Of a stretch of DNA of 34,301 nt, positions 8,274 through 16,918 are shown piece by piece; the first letter of the stretch is position 1; each line of letters starts with the position of its first letter. The position numbers and the translations under genes are program-made. The DNA is from CAZHMN01 sp964533705 (GTDB lineage Bacteria; Electryoneota; B3-LCP), in contig CAZHMN010000027.1 in assembly GCA_964533705.1 (NCBI GenBank), positions 1-34,301 of the forward strand, in the 5' to 3' direction. Below the pieces are notes generated by a model that saw only the letters and a program-made list of their open reading frames with translations, did no database searches and was not told the DNA's origin.

Positions 8274-10700
8274 TCAGGCACTAGCACTCTTTGTCAGCTT
8301 CTCGTCGACCTCTTGTCCCATTGTATGGACATTGAACTTCTGACGCTCGAGTTCGGCGTTCACAAGCCAGCCGCGATAGACCGGGCTGGAACCGAAGATC
8401 ATGGCCGGGATGGTACGCAATAGTATGGTGAGGTCCAACAGCAGCGAACGGTTTTTTATGTAATAGAAGTCATATTCGAGGTTTTGATGCAGAAACAGAT
8501 CTCTTCGTCCCATAATCTGCCACAGCCCGGTTATGCCAGGTTTGACTTCCAGCCGCAACTTCTGCCATTCTTTATATTCAGCGACCAATTCAGGCAGTTC
8601 CGGCCTCGGACCTACCAATGACATATGACCTAAAAGAATGTTGAGAAGCTGTGGCCATTCATCCAATCTGGTTTTACTCAAGAATCGCCCAAAGCGAGTT
8701 GTTCTGGAATCGTTCAATTCGGAAGTCCCGCCTTCCTGAAGAGTCGCATCCTTGAAAAGAGTGCGAAACCTGAACAGCTTAAATCGCCTGCCGTTCTTAC
8801 CGATTCGATCAACGCGCACAAAAACCGGCCCGGGACTTTCAATTCGAATAATCAACGCGAAGATCAGCCAGAAAGGTAACGAAAGCAATAGGAAAATTGT
8901 TCCCAGCAGATAATCCATGCTTGCCTTGATCAGATCCTGCAAATGGCGGAAACGTCTTTTATGAATCTCTATCATGGGAATATCGGCGATACCGTCAATG
9001 ACAGTCTGCGAGGTTACGATGTCGTACAAATCGGAAACCATCTTGACCGCAACGTTTTCTTTGCCCAACTGAACGATCAAATCGAGCACTTTTTCCCTGG
9101 ACAGATTGGGTCTGGCAAAGATAACCTCATCCACCTGGTTTTCTTCAATGATCCGGCGAATATCCTTTGACGAACCGAGTATTTCCCTACCGAGATAGCG
9201 TTTGCCCATTCCTGCTTCGGCAATGAAGCCAACGACATAGTAACCCAGAGAGGGAAAGTTGTGGATCTTCTCCAGTACCATTTGAGCCGCTTCACCCGCC
9301 CCCACGATGAGGACTCTGGTCGCGTTAACGCCTTTGGCCAGCATTCGCTCATGGATCGCGTTCAGGGTTAACCGAGCTATGGCCATCAGGGGTAAAGCAG
9401 TCAGGAAGACAATAAGCAAGAGGCTTCGTGAGTAGTTCATCTTCAATACAAACATCCCCGCCATGACCACCAAAGCAACGACGGCAAAGGCTCTGAAAAA
9501 GAGCACCAACTGGTTGAGCTTGGATAAGCAGGTCTTAGTTCGATACAAGCCCATCTGTCTGAAAACGATAATCACTAACAAGGGAAAGATGACTACCAAT
9601 GGGTAGAAATACTCGAGCGGCTTGCTGAATACGACGCTGACGCCTAACAGCTTGGAACGTATAATGAACCCGAGGGTGAGAGCGACCGCGGACATAATAC
9701 CGTCGGATATGGCGAGAACGATAGGAAAGATGGTGTCGCGTTCGCTGCCCGTCATCAATCCCATAAAAACACCCCATCCGGAAATAATCGATTTAGGGAA
9801 AAGAACCAGTGGGGCGGCGAGCGCCATCTGAGGATCGAAGGAGTAAGTGCGATATATAAAGGGGAAACAACTCGCCAGGAAAAGCACCAAAGCGGTGCCA
9901 ACAGCCGCCAATCCCCAAGCAACGCCAAGTAAAAATGCCAATGGCGAAACAAGTAATAAATATGCGGTCAGGATTTGCGCTTTCAGACTCTGCGGAGTGT
10001 AGGTGTCCTTAAGAATCTTGCCGGGAAATTTTTTGTAAACCAGAATCCTCCAAAAAGCCCTCGAAAACTTTATGCTGAAATATTTTTTCCAATTAGAGGG
10101 ATGCCTGTGATAAACGACCGCGTCGTCGGAGAAGATCATCTTATAACCGCGTGAAGCGATCTTGTATGATAATTCGACGTCCTCGTTGTTCGCCTGAGGA
10201 TAGTGGGCATCAAATCCCCCCACTTCTTCGAAAATGGAGCGCCGGAAGGCGGCGGCAAAGGATGGCACCAGATCAATATTATCTCGATCACCAAGCATCG
10301 AAAAACGCTCCTCGAATTCGAGCTGAACGAAGCGAGCGCAGAACTCCTTTTGGCGAGTCAGATACCGGCCCATAACACCCGCTACCCGCGGATCTTCGAA
10401 GGGTTTGACCATCTTTTCGATCCAGTCTTCCCTGGGGACGCAGTCGCTATCGGTAAACAAAACGATATCCCCACGAGCGATGCGCACACCGAGATTGCGC
10501 GCCGCCGCCGGGCCTTCCTTGTTCTGGCGGCGGTAGCGTACTCCGAACTCGCGCGCCACAGAGCCCGTTCCATCCTTCGAAGCATCGTCAATGACGATGA
10601 TTTCGTAGAGTTTTCGAGGCAGTGTCTGGTTTTGCAGCGCCCGCAGAGTATGAGGCAGCGTTTTCTCGGCGTTAAACGCCGGTACAATAACCGAAATCAT
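8274..10700 (-). CDS. Fusion of GT2 glycosyltransferase with polyprenyl-phosphate glycosylphosphotransferase (WbaP/PglC-type)
   Basis: An 808-residue fusion. Residues 1-235 are a GT2 domain (SVIVPAFNAE, IDDASKDGT, the DSD metal motif at 84-86, NNEDVELSYK at 171-180). Hydrophobic helices follow at about 245-345 and 362-445, then a CoA/NAD-binding-like Rossmann domain (VLIVGAGEAA, 463-472). The C-terminal bacterial sugar transferase domain spans about 585-775. It has the re-entrant helix region, GPVFVRVDRIGKNGRRFKLF, the catalytic Asp-Glu pair at 680-681 in RLDEWPQLLN, VGPRPE and PGITGLWQI. The phosphoglycosyltransferase would prime the glycan by putting the first sugar phosphate on undecaprenyl phosphate. 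The GT2 half may add the next sugar. Usual lengths are about 465 for the priming enzyme and 300 for a GT2. The frame is continuous, with no sign of a frameshift. It follows the GT2 gene by 21 bp. Confidence 0.93.
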   Translation of the reverse strand: MISVIVPAFNAEKTLPHTLRALQNQTLPRKLYEIIVIDDASKDGTGSVAREFGVRYRRQNKEGPAAARNLGVRIARGDIVLFTDSDCVPREDWIEKMVKPFEDPRVAGVMGRYLTRQKEFCARFVQLEFEERFSMLGDRDNIDLVPSFAAAFRRSIFEEVGGFDAHYPQANNEDVELSYKIASRGYKMIFSDDAVVYHRHPSNWKKYFSIKFSRAFWRILVYKKFPGKILKDTYTPQSLKAQILTAYLLLVSPLAFLLGVAWGLAAVGTALVLFLASCFPFIYRTYSFDPQMALAAPLVLFPKSIISGWGVFMGLMTGSERDTIFPIVLAISDGIMSAVALTLGFIIRSKLLGVSVVFSKPLEYFYPLVVIFPLLVIIVFRQMGLYRTKTCLSKLNQLVLFFRAFAVVALVVMAGMFVLKMNYSRSLLLIVFLTALPLMAIARLTLNAIHERMLAKGVNATRVLIVGAGEAAQMVLEKIHNFPSLGYYVVGFIAEAGMGKRYLGREILGSSKDIRRIIEENQVDEVIFARPNLSREKVLDLIVQLGKENVAVKMVSDLYDIVTSQTVIDGIADIPMIEIHKRRFRHLQDLIKASMDYLLGTIFLLLSLPFWLIFALIIRIESPGPVFVRVDRIGKNGRRFKLFRFRTLFKDATLQEGGTSELNDSRTTRFGRFLSKTRLDEWPQLLNILLGHMSLVGPRPELPELVAEYKEWQKLRLEVKPGITGLWQIMGRRDLFLHQNLEYDFYYIKNRSLLLDLTILLRTIPAMIFGSSPVYRGWLVNAELERQKFNVHTMGQEVDEKLTKSASA

Positions 10701-10721
10701 GGTTAACTGGAATCTTCCATA

Positions 10722-11738
10722 TTAGAGCTTACTGGATCCTGACTCGGAACCAGCTTCAGCCGACATCCTGAATTCAGGCTTACGATCCACAGATTGAACG
10801 CGACGTTGAACGTTAATGGCCTTATGTAAAAAGTCAAGATTCGTTCTGTAATCTTCTTCACTAACCCTGCCGAAGGTTCGCAAGAGGCGTAATTTCAACA
10901 ACCGAAGGTGAAGCAGAAGGGTCAGAAAGGTGCGGTGCCAGAAAAGCTCTCTTCTCCCCAGGTTCTTGCGAATAAAATGGTGCTGCGCTTTGTAAACTTC
11001 AATGTTTAAATTCGCCCCCCAGAGCTTTCCAACTGTGGACGAGCCGTGATGAATGATTTCCGCATCGTGAACGAAGACAACCTTCCAGCCGGCTTTTTTG
11101 GCCTGGAAACACCAATCGCTGTCCTCATGGAATATAAAATAGGATTCATCCTTCAATCCGATTTGATCCAGACATTCGCGCCTGATCATCAGGCTGGCGC
11201 CCAGCACCCAATCAACCGGTCGGGTGAAACTGTGATTCCAGTACATCAACGATATTTTACCCGCCAATTTAGGTGAAATTTTGTTCCACGGCAGCAGGTG
11301 CTGTAGAATCAATCGCCGGGTGGTCATGAAGTTACGGCAAGAAGATTGCAGAGTGCCGTCAGAATTGAGTAGTTTCGATCCGACGATGCCCACGGTGGGG
11401 TGCTCGTCCAGATATTCGACCAGCCGATCTACAGCGCCCTCTTTACAGATGGTGTCGGGATTGAGGCAGAAAACGTATTCACCCGTGCACTCCCTGATCG
11501 CCTGATTGTTCGCTTCCGTGAATCCCGCATTGCGGGCGTTGCAGATGACCTTCACCTCCGGAAACTGGCTGTTTATGGCTTCCACCGAGCCATCTCTGGA
11601 GGCATTGTCCACGATCCAGAATTCAAACGGTACAGCTTTTTTCACGGTTCTATAAACCGATTCGAGCATGGGCAGCGTGAAATGCTTCTCGTTGGTATTG
11701 GCCGTAACGATGGAAAGCTTGTACCGATAAGGGTTCAC
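10722..11738 (-). CDS. GT2 glycosyltransferase, rhamnosyltransferase (WbbL)-like
   Basis: A 338-residue GT2 enzyme read from GTG 11738. That codon overlaps the epimerase stop as GTGA and has AGAGGA 6 bases upstream. The in-frame ATG at 11756 lacks a comparable site. Motifs are LSIVTANTN, DNAS at 44-47 (nucleotide-sugar binding), NAGFTEANNQA, the NPD metal motif at 93-95, GASLMIRRE and the catalytic HEDSDWCFQAKKAG. This set is typical of the cytosolic rhamnosyltransferase-like GT2 group that extends lipid-linked glycans; donor identity is not determinable. It is translationally coupled to the epimerase and is followed by the GT2-priming fusion, so the three probably act in one assembly line. 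The Ser/Glu-rich last 25 residues look disordered. Confidence 0.9.
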   Translation of the reverse strand: MNPYRYKLSIVTANTNEKHFTLPMLESVYRTVKKAVPFEFWIVDNASRDGSVEAINSQFPEVKVICNARNAGFTEANNQAIRECTGEYVFCLNPDTICKEGAVDRLVEYLDEHPTVGIVGSKLLNSDGTLQSSCRNFMTTRRLILQHLLPWNKISPKLAGKISLMYWNHSFTRPVDWVLGASLMIRRECLDQIGLKDESYFIFHEDSDWCFQAKKAGWKVVFVHDAEIIHHGSSTVGKLWGANLNIEVYKAQHHFIRKNLGRRELFWHRTFLTLLLHLRLLKLRLLRTFGRVSEEDYRTNLDFLHKAINVQRRVQSVDRKPEFRMSAEAGSESGSSKL

Positions 11739-12733
11739 GACTGTTCCTCTTTCCATGAGGGCGGCAGTTTCTTAGAGATTTCTATCTCGCCAAATTCTTT
11801 GGACTCACGAGCTCCATGCTCTTTCACCCAGTCGGCCATGCGCCTTACGCCCTCCTCAAGATCTATTTTGGGCGAATAGTCGAAGACTTTTTCAACCTTC
11901 GAGTGATCGCTGAAGGCATGAACGACTTCGTTGCGCGGCGGGAGATACTCCACTTTCTTGGGCGCTCCCATCGCCCTAGCCACCAATTCAGCCAGCGTAT
12001 TAACAGTGTACGGTTTATCCGCGCCGACATTGAAAATTTGATTGCGCGCTCCATCCAACTTCGCAGATTGAGCGATAAGCGGCGCGACATCATCAATATA
12101 GGAGAAAGCTCTGGTCTGCTCGCCGTCGCCGAAGATCGTCATGGGTTTACCCTGCAGAATCTGATTCATAAAAATGCCCACGACGTTGCGATATTTATCG
12201 CCGATATTCTGCTTTTCGCCGTAAACGTTGTGGGGGCGAAAAATAACGTAGTCCAAACCGAACATCTCACCAGAGGCTTTTAACTCCATCTCTACGGCGT
12301 ATTTGGCGATGCCGTAGGAATCTTCCGGCGCAGGCGTCATCTCTTCGGTCATGGGAAGCTGGGCGGCACCATAAACGGCGATAGACGAAGTAAATATGAA
12401 CCGCTTAACCTCGTAGTTCACCGCCGCATTGATCAAATTCACCGAACCGATCAAATTATTCTGATAGTTAAAATGCTTGATAAAATGAGATAATCCCTCG
12501 GCGGCGTAGGCGGCCAGGTGAAAAACGTAATCGAACCGGTATTTCTCAAAGAGTGACTTAATCAGATCACGATCCAGGATGCTGCCTTCGACGAAAGTTG
12601 CGCCTTCCGGAACGTTCTCAACGGAACCACCGGAAAGATCATCCAGAACGACGACCTGATGCCCTAATTTCAGCAGGTGCTCGGCAACGTGTGCACCCAT
12701 AAAGCCGGCTCCGCCGGTAACCAGGGATTTCAA
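11735..12733 (-). CDS. NAD-dependent nucleotide-sugar epimerase/dehydratase (SDR, GalE-like)
   Basis: A 332-residue extended SDR protein. I place the start at TTG 12733, because AGGAGG lies exactly 5 bases upstream and the Rossmann strand then starts at once (KSLVTGGAGFMG). An ATG at 12799 would add 22 residues that match nothing in the fold. The glycine motif is at residues 6-13, the acidic strand end VLDDLSGG at 29-36, and TSS-x-AVYG precedes Tyr140-xxx-Lys144, the catalytic pair. FRPHNVYG and GDGEQTRAFSYIDDVA are classic for UDP-glucose/GlcNAc 4-epimerases and related dehydratases. It supplies an activated sugar for the locus. Substrate (UDP-Glc, UDP-GlcNAc or another) is uncertain. The stop overlaps the next start by 4 bases. 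Confidence 0.93.
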   Translation of the reverse strand: MKSLVTGGAGFMGAHVAEHLLKLGHQVVVLDDLSGGSVENVPEGATFVEGSILDRDLIKSLFEKYRFDYVFHLAAYAAEGLSHFIKHFNYQNNLIGSVNLINAAVNYEVKRFIFTSSIAVYGAAQLPMTEEMTPAPEDSYGIAKYAVEMELKASGEMFGLDYVIFRPHNVYGEKQNIGDKYRNVVGIFMNQILQGKPMTIFGDGEQTRAFSYIDDVAPLIAQSAKLDGARNQIFNVGADKPYTVNTLAELVARAMGAPKKVEYLPPRNEVVHAFSDHSKVEKVFDYSPKIDLEEGVRRMADWVKEHGARESKEFGEIEISKKLPPSWKEEQS

Positions 12734-12799
12734 TCTGTCCTCCTCAGCGATTAGTATATTTACCGGATAGTGCGGTTGAGCTGATTTAATACGAATCAA

Positions 12800-14212
12800 T
12801 TACAGATTTCTGCGGTGTCGGATGGCAAAACGCAGAGCATTCCACCAGCCGATATCCGTTTCCTGCATGAAGCGATAGGTGTAGGTCAGAGCGAACAGGA
12901 GAAAATATAATTTATCCAAGGGCAACTTCACGAGACGGGCGATGAGGGGGATCGTCCAGGGCATTTTTACGCCGATGTAGAACAGCTTCTGAAGCCGGGT
13001 CAACTGGCGTATGTTCGGCTGCCGCAGGACACTGCCGGAAAAAAAAGATGCCTCCAAATCGTCCAAAGAAAAATCCTCACTCAAAAGTCCCTTGGAGCGC
13101 GCGATCTCAGCCAGTTCGGTGCGCGGGTAGGGTTGCAGAATGGAGCACCAGGGATAGTCCACTTTTATATCGGCATTGATCCGAACCGTCTTCAAACCTT
13201 TCTCCAGGGTTTCATCCGGTAAGCCCAATATATTAAAGGTTTTCATCCGAATGTCGTACTTGCGAAAGAGCTCGGCGGCATGGTAAATCTGACGGTCTGT
13301 GATGTTCTTTTTAAGGATGTTTCGGCGCAGTTCCGCATCGCCGGATTCGATGCCGAACATAACCATATAACAACCGGCCTTTTTCAGCATGCGCACTTTA
13401 TCCTCATCCACGAGATTCACGCGCACGTTGCAGGCAAAAGGAATGTTGACCTCGCGACCATAAAGCGGGAGAAACTCAGAGAGCCACTCTTTGTCAAGAA
13501 TGAAAATGTCGTCGTTGATGAAAAGGCGCTTCAAGGGATATTTGCTCTTAACCTCAAGCATCTCCTCAACAGCCCGCTCTGGAGAGTGCCGCCGCAGCAT
13601 CTTCACCTTGCCGTGATACATACGGTTGAAATCTCGGTTGAAACAGAAGCTACACAGATAAGGACAACCCCGCGCCGTCATAAAAGGTTTCGTGGGATAA
13701 TTCCGCAAATAGGGGTATTTGTAGTAAACCTCCCGATCGGGAATGGGATACTGATCGAGATCGTTCTCGCCCGGCCCGATCTCATTCTTGGTGATGGCAC
13801 CATTGCGTTTCACCCAGAGGTTGCGGACGTTTGAGTAGTCCTCGCCTTCATCAATGCGATTGCACAGCTCGGCAATGGCCTCTTCGCCCTCTCCCCGGCA
13901 AATAATGTCAATGTTGGGGTGTTCAATCGTTTCGGGGAAGAAGGTGGCGTGAGCCCCTCCCATCACAATGGGCACGTCGGAAAATCTCTTGATTCTTTCA
14001 GCGATTTCAAGACAGCGGACGTGATCACCGGTCATGGCGGAAAAAGCGATCAAGTCAGGCTTGTAATCCTTGATTTTAGCAAAAAAATCCTCCCCTTCCT
14101 CCGACTCCAGGAGAAGGTCCACTTGATGCCCGGCCTTTTTCAGATAGGCTGAGATGGACATCACACCGACAAACTCGAATTGAATGGTCTGCAGGAAAAG
14201 GACTCTGGCCAT
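12800..14212 (-). CDS. B12-binding-domain radical SAM protein (pair-A paralogue)
   Basis: A 470-residue protein: N-terminal cobalamin-binding-type Rossmann domain (about 1-120, with VMGGAHAT at 83-90 and CRGEGEEAI), then a radical SAM barrel. The cluster ligands are Cys183, Cys187 and Cys190 in RGCPYLCSFC, followed by NVRVNLVDED, MFGIESGD and NILGLPDETLE. The DxHxxG cobalamin-ligand motif is absent, as is usual for this class, so B12 binding is expected from family rather than shown. It is a clear paralogue of the protein encoded at 16919-18382: the three Cys sit at identical residue numbers and similarity runs to the C-terminus (YPWCSILQPYP against FPWCSVLQPYP). The C-terminal 70 residues are hydrophobic and basic. 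The reaction could be methylation or rearrangement of a glycan or lipid; unknown. No good Shine-Dalgarno is visible. Confidence 0.93.
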   Translation of the reverse strand: MARVLFLQTIQFEFVGVMSISAYLKKAGHQVDLLLESEEGEDFFAKIKDYKPDLIAFSAMTGDHVRCLEIAERIKRFSDVPIVMGGAHATFFPETIEHPNIDIICRGEGEEAIAELCNRIDEGEDYSNVRNLWVKRNGAITKNEIGPGENDLDQYPIPDREVYYKYPYLRNYPTKPFMTARGCPYLCSFCFNRDFNRMYHGKVKMLRRHSPERAVEEMLEVKSKYPLKRLFINDDIFILDKEWLSEFLPLYGREVNIPFACNVRVNLVDEDKVRMLKKAGCYMVMFGIESGDAELRRNILKKNITDRQIYHAAELFRKYDIRMKTFNILGLPDETLEKGLKTVRINADIKVDYPWCSILQPYPRTELAEIARSKGLLSEDFSLDDLEASFFSGSVLRQPNIRQLTRLQKLFYIGVKMPWTIPLIARLVKLPLDKLYFLLFALTYTYRFMQETDIGWWNALRFAIRHRRNL

Positions 14213-14272
14213 ATTTATTCGTTAACCGTTCGTTTTCTCATCACCAGCGATTTAACGCAGATGATACGCTTA

Positions 14273-15478
14273 TCAGTTGGACTGAGCCGATCGCCCCGAC
14301 TTATTTTCAAGCCAGTTATGATGGACTTCTTCTAACAGTTTATAGGCCTCGGCGACCGTAATCTGGCGCATACATAGCGCATCGCGCTTGCAGTTAATCT
14401 TTTTAAGATTCTTAAAAAAAATGCAGGGGCTGCAATCCAATTTTTTATAGATGGTTTTGTGTATCGGCCCAAGGGGGCCATAGCGTTCGGGGCTCTCAGG
14501 GCCGTAAAAAGATATCGTCGGAGTCCCCAGCGCATAAGCCAGATGCAAGGGGCCGGAATCGTTGGTGACGAACAGATCCATCATGCTAAGCAATGCTATC
14601 ATTTCCTTCAGTGTCGTCCTGCCGGCCAGATTAACCGGATCCTGGCTCATCATGGCAGCAGCCCGACTGACATAGGGCACTTCATCCGGTGCTCCAACGA
14701 GTATAACCCGTGCATCCAACCGCTGTATGGCCATGTCCGCCAAGGCGGCGAAATTCTCCGGCGGCCAGCGTCGCTCCTTGGCGACATCCGAGGCATTGAC
14801 GTTGACGGCGATTAAGAAATTCTCGCCACTAACGCCCTCAGACTGCAATAATTGTTGGGCCGTCTGCCTATCCTCAGGGTTTACAGGTATCGGTTCCGGT
14901 TTGAGCTGTTCCTCCGTGGGATGGTCATTGAGACCGAGCGCGCTCAGAACGCGATAAAAAGTCCGGGCGATATGCTCATCTTCCCTGAATTCGACCGGTT
15001 TGGTAAAGAGCGTCTTCCGGCCAGGAACGGCGAAACCGACCCGATGACCGACTCCAACGTAAAAGCTGATCAGTTCACCGAAATAGACCAGTGGCTCCAG
15101 ATTAATGATCAAATCAAAATTATAACTTCGAAGGATAAAAAACAGGCTGAATAACTCGCGCATGAAATCCCAGGCGGTGGTCAGCCGCAAATAGATGGCT
15201 TCATCGTAAAGTCCTGAATTCTCATAGATGCCCTTATTTTGATCCAGAGTCAAGAATACAATCTTTGCGTCGGGAAACTTGTTTCTGATTCCCCGCATCG
15301 TCGGCGAGGTTTGTACCAGATTGCCGATGCCCCAAAATTTAATTACGAGAATGCGCGAAATTCCTTCCGGCCGCCGAAGCGGCGGGAATAGAGCGCGAAA
15401 CTTATCGTAATAGTAAAGATAATTACAGACAACCTGGCCGACTCGAGAATCAATTAAACGGATAAGTCCAAGAGTCAT
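14273..15478 (-). CDS. GT9 glycosyltransferase (ADP-heptose:LPS heptosyltransferase family)
   Basis: A 401-residue GT-B enzyme of family GT9. After a 40-residue basic/aromatic N-terminal extension comes ILVIKFWGIGNLVQTSPTMRGI, shown here only in part: residues 43-58 hold the acceptor-side motif. Later come NASDVAKERRWPPENFAAL at about 228-246, and the signature TNDSGPLHLAYALGTPT at 305-321 with YGPESPERYGP. A Cys-rich tail (LDCSPC at about 347-352, then Cys363 and Cys369) is shared with many LPS heptosyltransferases. Such enzymes add heptose or related sugars to lipid A-core or other lipid-linked acceptors on the cytosolic face. The donor here is not certain. It lies between two B12-type radical SAM genes, suggesting their substrate is also a lipid-linked sugar or its precursor. 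The start at 15478 has only a weak ribosome-binding site. Confidence 0.9.
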   Translation of the reverse strand: MTLGLIRLIDSRVGQVVCNYLYYYDKFRALFPPLRRPEGISRILVIKFWGIGNLVQTSPTMRGIRNKFPDAKIVFLTLDQNKGIYENSGLYDEAIYLRLTTAWDFMRELFSLFFILRSYNFDLIINLEPLVYFGELISFYVGVGHRVGFAVPGRKTLFTKPVEFREDEHIARTFYRVLSALGLNDHPTEEQLKPEPIPVNPEDRQTAQQLLQSEGVSGENFLIAVNVNASDVAKERRWPPENFAALADMAIQRLDARVILVGAPDEVPYVSRAAAMMSQDPVNLAGRTTLKEMIALLSMMDLFVTNDSGPLHLAYALGTPTISFYGPESPERYGPLGPIHKTIYKKLDCSPCIFFKNLKKINCKRDALCMRQITVAEAYKLLEEVHHNWLENKSGRSAQSN

Positions 15479-15494
15479 TTAATTCTGCAATCCG

Positions 15495-16910
15495 TTAAAT
15501 CCAGGTGAGAAAAGCGCGTAACATGCGCAGAAAGTTTTTGACTTCTGCAGGAGATCTCATGCGCGTCATAGTACGCCATACAATTTTGGGGCGCAGATAA
15601 AATCGGCGCGATGCCCAGTTTCGGAACCGGGTAATCTCATCCGCGGAAAGACCGGGGTAGTTGGTTACCGATTTATCCTGCTCGAAATCATCCCAGTTGT
15701 GGGAAGCCAACCAACCCTCTGATTTCGCCATTCTGTAAAATTCAGAACCAGGCCAGGGACTGGCACAGTAAAATTGTGCGTAATCTAGATCGAGGCTGCA
15801 GGCGAAGTCGTAGGTTTTCTGCAGGGTCTGCGCCGTTTCACCCGGCAACCCCAACACGAAATGGCCGGCTATCTGGAATCCAATCCGGCGCGTCAGGTAA
15901 ACAGCCTCCCGAATCTGATCCAGTGTAATGTCCTTTTTGATGGCATCCAATATCGCCTGTTCGCCCGACTCGATACCGTAGGAGATCATCCAGCAGCCGG
16001 CTTTTTTCATCAATTCCAATAATTCTTGATCTATGTTGTCAACCCGACTGTTGCAGACCCAGCGAACTTTCAAATTGCGGCGTAAAATCTCGCGGCACAG
16101 CTCTTTTATCGCCGCCTTAATAATGGTAAACGATTCGGACCAGAAGAAGAAATCCCTTACTCCATATCTCTCCCCTAAATACTCAATTTCGTCAACTATT
16201 TTGGGGACTTTACGCATGCGAATCTTGCGCCCGTAATAGCTCTGGGCCACGCAATAGATACAATCGTAGGGACAGCCTCGGGCCGTCGTGACCATTAAAA
16301 AATGCCGCCCCGAAAAGGGAAGCTTGTAGTTATCCAGATCAATTAAATCCCATGCGGGATAGGGCATCTCATCCAGATTCTTGAAAAAGCCGCGATTCTG
16401 CGCGTGAAAAATCGCTCCATTGCGCCGCAGAGATAGACCGGCGATCGCCGACAAATCGGTTTCGTTAGCCAGTCCGTCTGCCAGATCCGCAATGGTGTAT
16501 TCAGGTTCGCCGCGCACGATATAATCCAGCGCATCGCTCATGGAAAAGGTCTCTTCCGGCAAGGTGCCCACATGAATACCAAAAGCGGCCACTTTCGCTT
16601 CAGGCAACTCCTCCTTCACCAGCGCGGGGATGGTCATGTCGAAATTCAGCGAAGGCGTGGTCGAGTTCATGACCACAAGCTGGGGAGAGAAATCCTTTAG
16701 TATGGCTCTCAAAGCTTCCCGATCCACTCCTTCGACGCTGCAGTCGTTGACGCGCACCTCATAACCTCGCTCTCGCAGTATGGCAGCAGTTTGCGTCAGG
16801 GAGATCGGCGGCCAGGTAGTCGTCCAGACTCCCTCCTTCTGCATACAGCGTCCTTCCCGAGTAAATCCCAACTCTCCCGGGGAAGGCGGATTAATGAGGT
16901 GTACCTTCAT
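15495..16910 (-). CDS. B12-binding-domain radical SAM protein, HpnJ-like in layout
   Basis: A 471-residue protein from ATG 16910. GGAG lies just upstream, while the in-frame ATG at 16919 has no site and overlaps the previous stop as TGATG. The N-terminal domain starts MKVHLINPPSPGELGF and has STTPS at 83-87 and GIHVGTLPEETF at 111-122, where most relatives have GGxH. The Fe-S ligands are Cys213, Cys217 and Cys220 in RGCPYDCIYC. YGIESGE and FVLGLPGETAQ follow in the barrel. From memory, the GxHVxxLPEET plus VRGExxYT layout is close to that of hopanoid enzyme HpnJ, which contracts a glucosamine ring to a cyclitol. I cannot align it here, so orthology is not claimed. It differs clearly from the four tandem paralogues and from the pair at 12800 and 16919. 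Confidence 0.92.
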   Translation of the reverse strand: MKVHLINPPSPGELGFTREGRCMQKEGVWTTTWPPISLTQTAAILRERGYEVRVNDCSVEGVDREALRAILKDFSPQLVVMNSTTPSLNFDMTIPALVKEELPEAKVAAFGIHVGTLPEETFSMSDALDYIVRGEPEYTIADLADGLANETDLSAIAGLSLRRNGAIFHAQNRGFFKNLDEMPYPAWDLIDLDNYKLPFSGRHFLMVTTARGCPYDCIYCVAQSYYGRKIRMRKVPKIVDEIEYLGERYGVRDFFFWSESFTIIKAAIKELCREILRRNLKVRWVCNSRVDNIDQELLELMKKAGCWMISYGIESGEQAILDAIKKDITLDQIREAVYLTRRIGFQIAGHFVLGLPGETAQTLQKTYDFACSLDLDYAQFYCASPWPGSEFYRMAKSEGWLASHNWDDFEQDKSVTNYPGLSADEITRFRNWASRRFYLRPKIVWRTMTRMRSPAEVKNFLRMLRAFLTWI

Positions 16911-16918
16911 GGACTCCA

